Shown here in pieces: positions 61,301 through 64,000 of a stretch of DNA of 64,000 bases. Below the pieces are notes generated by a model. That model was not told where the DNA came from. It did not search any database and was given only the letters and a program-made list of their open reading frames with translations. A program made the position numbers and the translations under genes. Every line of letters starts with the position of its first letter. Positions within the stretch are counted from its first letter, which is position 1. Source of the stretch: Streptomyces tagetis (GTDB lineage Bacteria > Actinomycetota > Actinomycetes > Streptomycetales > Streptomycetaceae); NCBI RefSeq assembly GCF_018069565.1, contig NZ_JAGPNL010000009.1, forward strand, positions 248,001 to 312,000, read 5' to 3'.

Positions 61301-62755
61301 GTGTCCTCCCTCTTCCCCGCCCTCACGGACGATCCGGGCGAACGCGTCGCCCTGCGGTTCGGCGACCGGTCGCTGACGTACGCGCGACTCGCGGCGGCGG
61401 CCGGTGCCGTCGCCGGCCGGGTGCGCGGGGCCGGCCGGGTCGCCGTGTGGGCGACGCCCACCCTGGAGACGGCCGTCGCGGTGGTGGGCACCCTGCTCGC
61501 CGGCGCCGCCGCCGTACCGCTCAACCCGAGGTCCGGCGGGACGGAGCTGGCGCACATCCTCTCCGACAGCGCCCCCTCGCTGGTGCTCGCCGCGCCCGGC
61601 GACGTGCTGCCGGACCCGGTGGCGGGCCTCCCGCGCGTCGACGTGGACGCCGGTGCGCGCGGCCCCGTCCCCGAGGACCGTACCGCCGGCAGCGAACCGG
61701 CCCTGGTCGTCTACACCTCCGGCACCACCGGCCCGCCCAAGGGCGCCGTCATCCCGCGGCGCGCGGTCGCCCACACCCTGGACGCGCTCGCCGACGCCTG
61801 GGAGTGGACCGGCGACGACGTGCTGGTGCACGGGCTGCCCCTCTTCCACGTGCACGGGCTGGTGCTCGGCGTCCTCGGCCCGCTGCGGCGCGGCGGGACC
61901 GTGCGCCACCTCGGCAGGTTCGATCCCCGGGGCGCGGGGCGGGAGCTGTCCGACGGCGCGACCATGCTGTTCGGGGTGCCGACGATGTACCACCGGATCG
62001 CGGAGGAGCTGCCCGGCGATCCGGAACTGGCGGCGGCGTACGCCGGGGCGCGGCTGCTGGTCTCCGGGTCCGCCGCGCTGCCCGTGCACGACCACGAGCG
62101 GATCACCGAGGCGACCGGACGGCGGGTCGTCGAGCGGTACGGGATGACGGAGACGCTGATGAACACCAGTGTGCGGGCGGACGGCGCACCGCGTCCCGGC
62201 ACGGTCGGCGTCCCCCTGCCGGGGGTGGAGCTGCGGCTGGTGGAGGAGGACGGCACACCGTTCGCCGCGTACGACGGGGAGCGCGTCGGCGAGATCCAGG
62301 TGCGCGGCCCGAACCTGTTCACCGAGTACCTCAACCGGCCGGAGGCCACCGCCGCCGCCTTCACCGCCGACGGCTGGTTCCGCACCGGCGACATGGCGGT
62401 GCGCGAGAGCGACGGCTGCGTCCGCATCGTCGGCCGCAAGGCGACCGACCTGATCAAGAGCGGCGGCTACAAGATCGGGGCCGGTGAGATCGAGAACGCC
62501 CTGCTGGAGCACCCGGGGGTACGGGAGGCCGCCGTCACCGGGGAGCCGGACGCCGACCTGGGCGAGCGGATCGTCGCCTGGGTCGTCCCGGCCGACCCCC
62601 AGTCCCCGCCGGGGCTCGCGGAGCTGGCCGGCCACGTCGCCGGGCGGCTCGCCCCGCACAAGCGGCCCCGGGTCCTGCGGCTGCTCGACGCGCTGCCCCG
62701 CAACGACATGGGGAAGATCATGAAACGCGCGCTGGAGCCGGGCGCGGGGGCGTGA
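61301..62755 (+). CDS. matB: Malonyl-CoA synthetase
   Basis: 484 residues of the acyl-adenylating family. Motifs: VVYTSGTTGPPKGAV (P-loop), GVPTMYHRIAEEL, VERYGMTETLMNT, GWFRTGDMAV, GRKATDLIKSGGYKIGAGEIE, and the C-terminal catalytic Lys in RNDMGKIMKR. The sequence corresponds almost motif for motif to S. coelicolor MatB (SCO2444), which makes malonyl- and methylmalonyl-CoA from the free acids and ATP. It would supply extender units for fatty acids and polyketides. GTG 61301 has AAGGAG 8 nt upstream. Monocistronic by context. Confidence 0.93.
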   Translation: MSSLFPALTDDPGERVALRFGDRSLTYARLAAAAGAVAGRVRGAGRVAVWATPTLETAVAVVGTLLAGAAAVPLNPRSGGTELAHILSDSAPSLVLAAPGDVLPDPVAGLPRVDVDAGARGPVPEDRTAGSEPALVVYTSGTTGPPKGAVIPRRAVAHTLDALADAWEWTGDDVLVHGLPLFHVHGLVLGVLGPLRRGGTVRHLGRFDPRGAGRELSDGATMLFGVPTMYHRIAEELPGDPELAAAYAGARLLVSGSAALPVHDHERITEATGRRVVERYGMTETLMNTSVRADGAPRPGTVGVPLPGVELRLVEEDGTPFAAYDGERVGEIQVRGPNLFTEYLNRPEATAAAFTADGWFRTGDMAVRESDGCVRIVGRKATDLIKSGGYKIGAGEIENALLEHPGVREAAVTGEPDADLGERIVAWVVPADPQSPPGLAELAGHVAGRLAPHKRPRVLRLLDALPRNDMGKIMKRALEPGAGA

Positions 62756-62920
62756 GCGCGGGGGCGCGCGCGTAGGGCGTGCACGGCGTGAGTGCGGTGG
62801 GCATGGTGGACGTGGGCGCGGAGGTTCCCGGCAAGGCGCCCGAACAAACGCTCAGTTGTTCCCTGGAACAGGTGATCGTTGCCTCAGGCATCGCATGTGG
62901 CCACCGCGACGCGCGATACT

Positions 62921-62926
62921 TACGGT
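62921..62926 (+). promoter_or_regulatory. Candidate -10 box for the small peptide gene
   Basis: TACGGT at 62921-62926, with TGGCCA (62898-62903) 17 nt upstream as a poor -35 match. A start near 62933 would give a 5' leader of about 65 nt before the ATG at 62999. The leader contains short self-complementary segments and might be structured. Confidence 0.35.
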
Positions 62927-62998
62927 GCGCAAGCGACGGGCTGCAGACCGTAGTTGAGCGCGGTCCCACACATGCATGACGCAAGGAGTAACACGATC

Positions 62999-63058
62999 AT
63001 GAACCTTCTCACCGACATCCTCGCCGGCCTCATCCACTTCGTCGGCTGGCTGGTCTGA
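62999..63058 (+). CDS. 19-residue hydrophobic peptide
   Basis: ATG at 62999, 19 codons and TGA: MNLLTDILAGLIHFVGWLV. AAGGAG lies 10 nt upstream. The peptide is almost entirely hydrophobic, with single Asp and His residues, and could span or lie along a membrane. A perfect 13-bp terminator follows the stop, so this is a complete short transcription unit between matB and the mreB-like gene. Known peptides of this size include type I toxins and small membrane regulators; I recognise no named family. It is too short for most automatic gene callers. Confidence 0.7.
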   Translation: MNLLTDILAGLIHFVGWLV

Positions 63059-63075
63059 CGGTCAGAAGAACCCGC

Positions 63076-63108
63076 GGCGCCGCCTCCCCGTCCCAGGGAG
63101 GCGGCGCC
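63076..63108 (+). terminator. Strong terminator of the small peptide gene
   Basis: A perfect 13-bp stem, GGCGCCGCCTCCC (63076-63088) / GGGAGGCGGCGCC (63096-63108), loop CGTCCCA, beginning 17 nt after the peptide stop codon. Confidence 0.88.
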
Positions 63109-63328
63109 GTCCGTCTGTCCGCCCACCACCCACCGGCACACGCCCCTCCCCCGCCCTCCCGGGCCTCCTCCCTTCCCGTACCGCCACGACACGCCGCACA
63201 GGCCCCCGTTCGGCGGTCCCCCGCCCGGCCCCTCCCCGAAGGCGGCGGCCACCGCGCCCGCGCACGATGCCTGATAAGGCCGGCCACCCGGCGGCCCCGC
63301 ACGGTATGCGCTCTCGGGAGGACCCGTC

Positions 63329-64000
63329 ATGACCGCCACTCTGGAGCAGCTCCGCCGCTGCCACTTCGCCGTCGACCTCGGGGCGGCCCGCACCCGCGTG
63401 TACGTGAAGGGCGAGGGACTGGTCGTCGACGAACCCTCCGCCGCCGCGGTCAACACCCGCACCGGCGCGCTCATCGCCGTCGGCGAACTCGCCGAGCGGA
63501 TGACCGGCCGCACCCCCGGCTACATCCGCGTCGTGCGCCCGGTCTCCGGCGGCACGGTCGTCGACATCGAGATGGCCCAGCGCATGCTGCGCCACCTGCT
63601 CGGCGACAAGGTGCGCCGCACCCTGCGCCGCAAGCCCCGGCTGCGCGCCGCCGCCTGCACCCCGCACGACGCCGACCCCCTCGCCCAGCGCGCCGCCATC
63701 GAGACACTGGTCGGACTCGGCGCCCGCCGGGTGGAACTCGTGGACACGCTCATCGCCGCCGCCGTCGGCTGCGGACTGCCGGTGGAGCAGCCCGAGGCCA
63801 CCATGATCATGGTGTGCGGCGCGCACTCCACGCAGGTCGCGGTGCTCTCCCTCGGCTCGATCGTGACCGCCGAGCGCGTCCCCGTCGGCGGCGAGGCGGT
63901 GGACCACGCGATCGTGCAGCACCTGCGCCACCAGCACCAGCTCATGCTGCCCAGCCAGTCGGTGCGCCCCTTGCAGGTCGCCCTGTCCGGCACCGGCCTC
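63329..64000 (+). CDS. mbl: MreB/Mbl-like actin homologue (partial, runs off the window)
   Basis: The first 224 residues are visible. Actin-fold landmarks: CHFAVDLGAARTRVYVKGEGLVVDEPS (phosphate-1 loop), AVGELAERMTGRTPGYIRVVRPVSGG, and VELVDTLIAAAVGCGLPVEQPEATMIMVCGAHSTQVAVLSLG (phosphate-2 region). Shorter and more divergent than rod MreB, it matches the second, sporulation-related Mbl copy of Streptomyces by position near matB. MreB and Mbl act in spore-wall synthesis rather than vegetative growth in these bacteria. ATG 63329 has GGGAGG 7 nt upstream. The gene continues past the right edge. Confidence 0.85.
   Translation, partial: MTATLEQLRRCHFAVDLGAARTRVYVKGEGLVVDEPSAAAVNTRTGALIAVGELAERMTGRTPGYIRVVRPVSGGTVVDIEMAQRMLRHLLGDKVRRTLRRKPRLRAAACTPHDADPLAQRAAIETLVGLGARRVELVDTLIAAAVGCGLPVEQPEATMIMVCGAHSTQVAVLSLGSIVTAERVPVGGEAVDHAIVQHLRHQHQLMLPSQSVRPLQVALSGTGL

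Noticed and set aside
62857..62870. TGTTCCCTGGAACA as an SOS (LexA) box
   Set aside because: The Streptomyces LexA half-sites are GAAC-N4-GTTC; here the arms are GTTC-N4-GAAC, the reverse order. It may be another operator.
62920..63513. Minus-strand frame covering the small peptide gene and the start of mbl
   Set aside because: No RBS, composition of a shadow frame, and it runs through a strong terminator and the conserved MreB coding start.

Overview
The window is high-GC actinobacterial chromosome and almost certainly Streptomyces. Codon use is strongly GC3-biased, many starts are GTG or TTG, and several genes have a TAnnnT -10 box 6-7 nt before the start codon, which implies leaderless mRNAs. 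The order of landmark genes (TerD paralogues, aceE, a PucR-type FasR followed by fabD-fabH-acpP-fabF, a ChvE/MmsA/MmsB sugar importer with galM, matB, and an MreB-like gene) matches from memory the SCO2367-SCO2451 part of the S. coelicolor core. No phage, IS element, CRISPR array, rRNA or tRNA was seen.

Layout. 1-5 kb: tail of a Gly-Tyr-Pro repeat protein, then minus-strand TerD-domain genes, a DUF475/TerC membrane protein, an AhpE-like peroxiredoxin and a DUF3052 protein. 5.3-8.1 kb: aceE. 8.6-15.8 kb: divergent MFS exporter/TetR pair, DUF1023 hydrolase, DUF4429 protein, divergent MerR/GNAT pair, serine hydrolase and pirin. 15.9-20.9 kb: fasR and the fatty-acid synthase genes. 20.9-22.6 kb: DUF3145 and a secreted SGNH lipoprotein.

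22.7-32.5 kb is an iron module. An AraC regulator with its own iron box is followed by a second iron box and an operon: siderophore-binding lipoprotein, two FecCD permeases, an ATPase, two exporter-fold ABC half-transporters with complementary degenerate ATP sites, and a siderophore-interacting flavoreductase. 32.6-36 kb: EI24 membrane protein, divergent oxidoreductase/MarR pair, and a zinc-ribbon anchored protein.

36.2-51.1 kb is a sugar module: an acid-sugar dehydratase of the mandelate racemase superfamily, a zinc alcohol dehydrogenase, an unknown TIM-barrel-like protein, a multiple-monosaccharide ABC importer, galM, an aminotransferase with a long Pro/Ala tail, a Tat-exported GH35-like protein that appears to have lost both catalytic glutamates, and a GH51 arabinofuranosidase.

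51.3-57.2 kb is the most unusual block. Three paralogous multi-span membrane proteins, a small HEVWH metalloprotease-like protein and an FAD oxidoreductase are almost all translationally coupled. It resembles loci usually labelled MAB_1171c transporter plus toxin/regulator component, whose function is not established as far as I know. 57.4-64 kb: SMP-30 lactonase and IclR regulator (coupled), an unknown protein, a MerR-PP2C fusion with its own MerR-type operator, matB, a 19-codon hydrophobic peptide gene with its own terminator, and the start of an MreB/Mbl gene.
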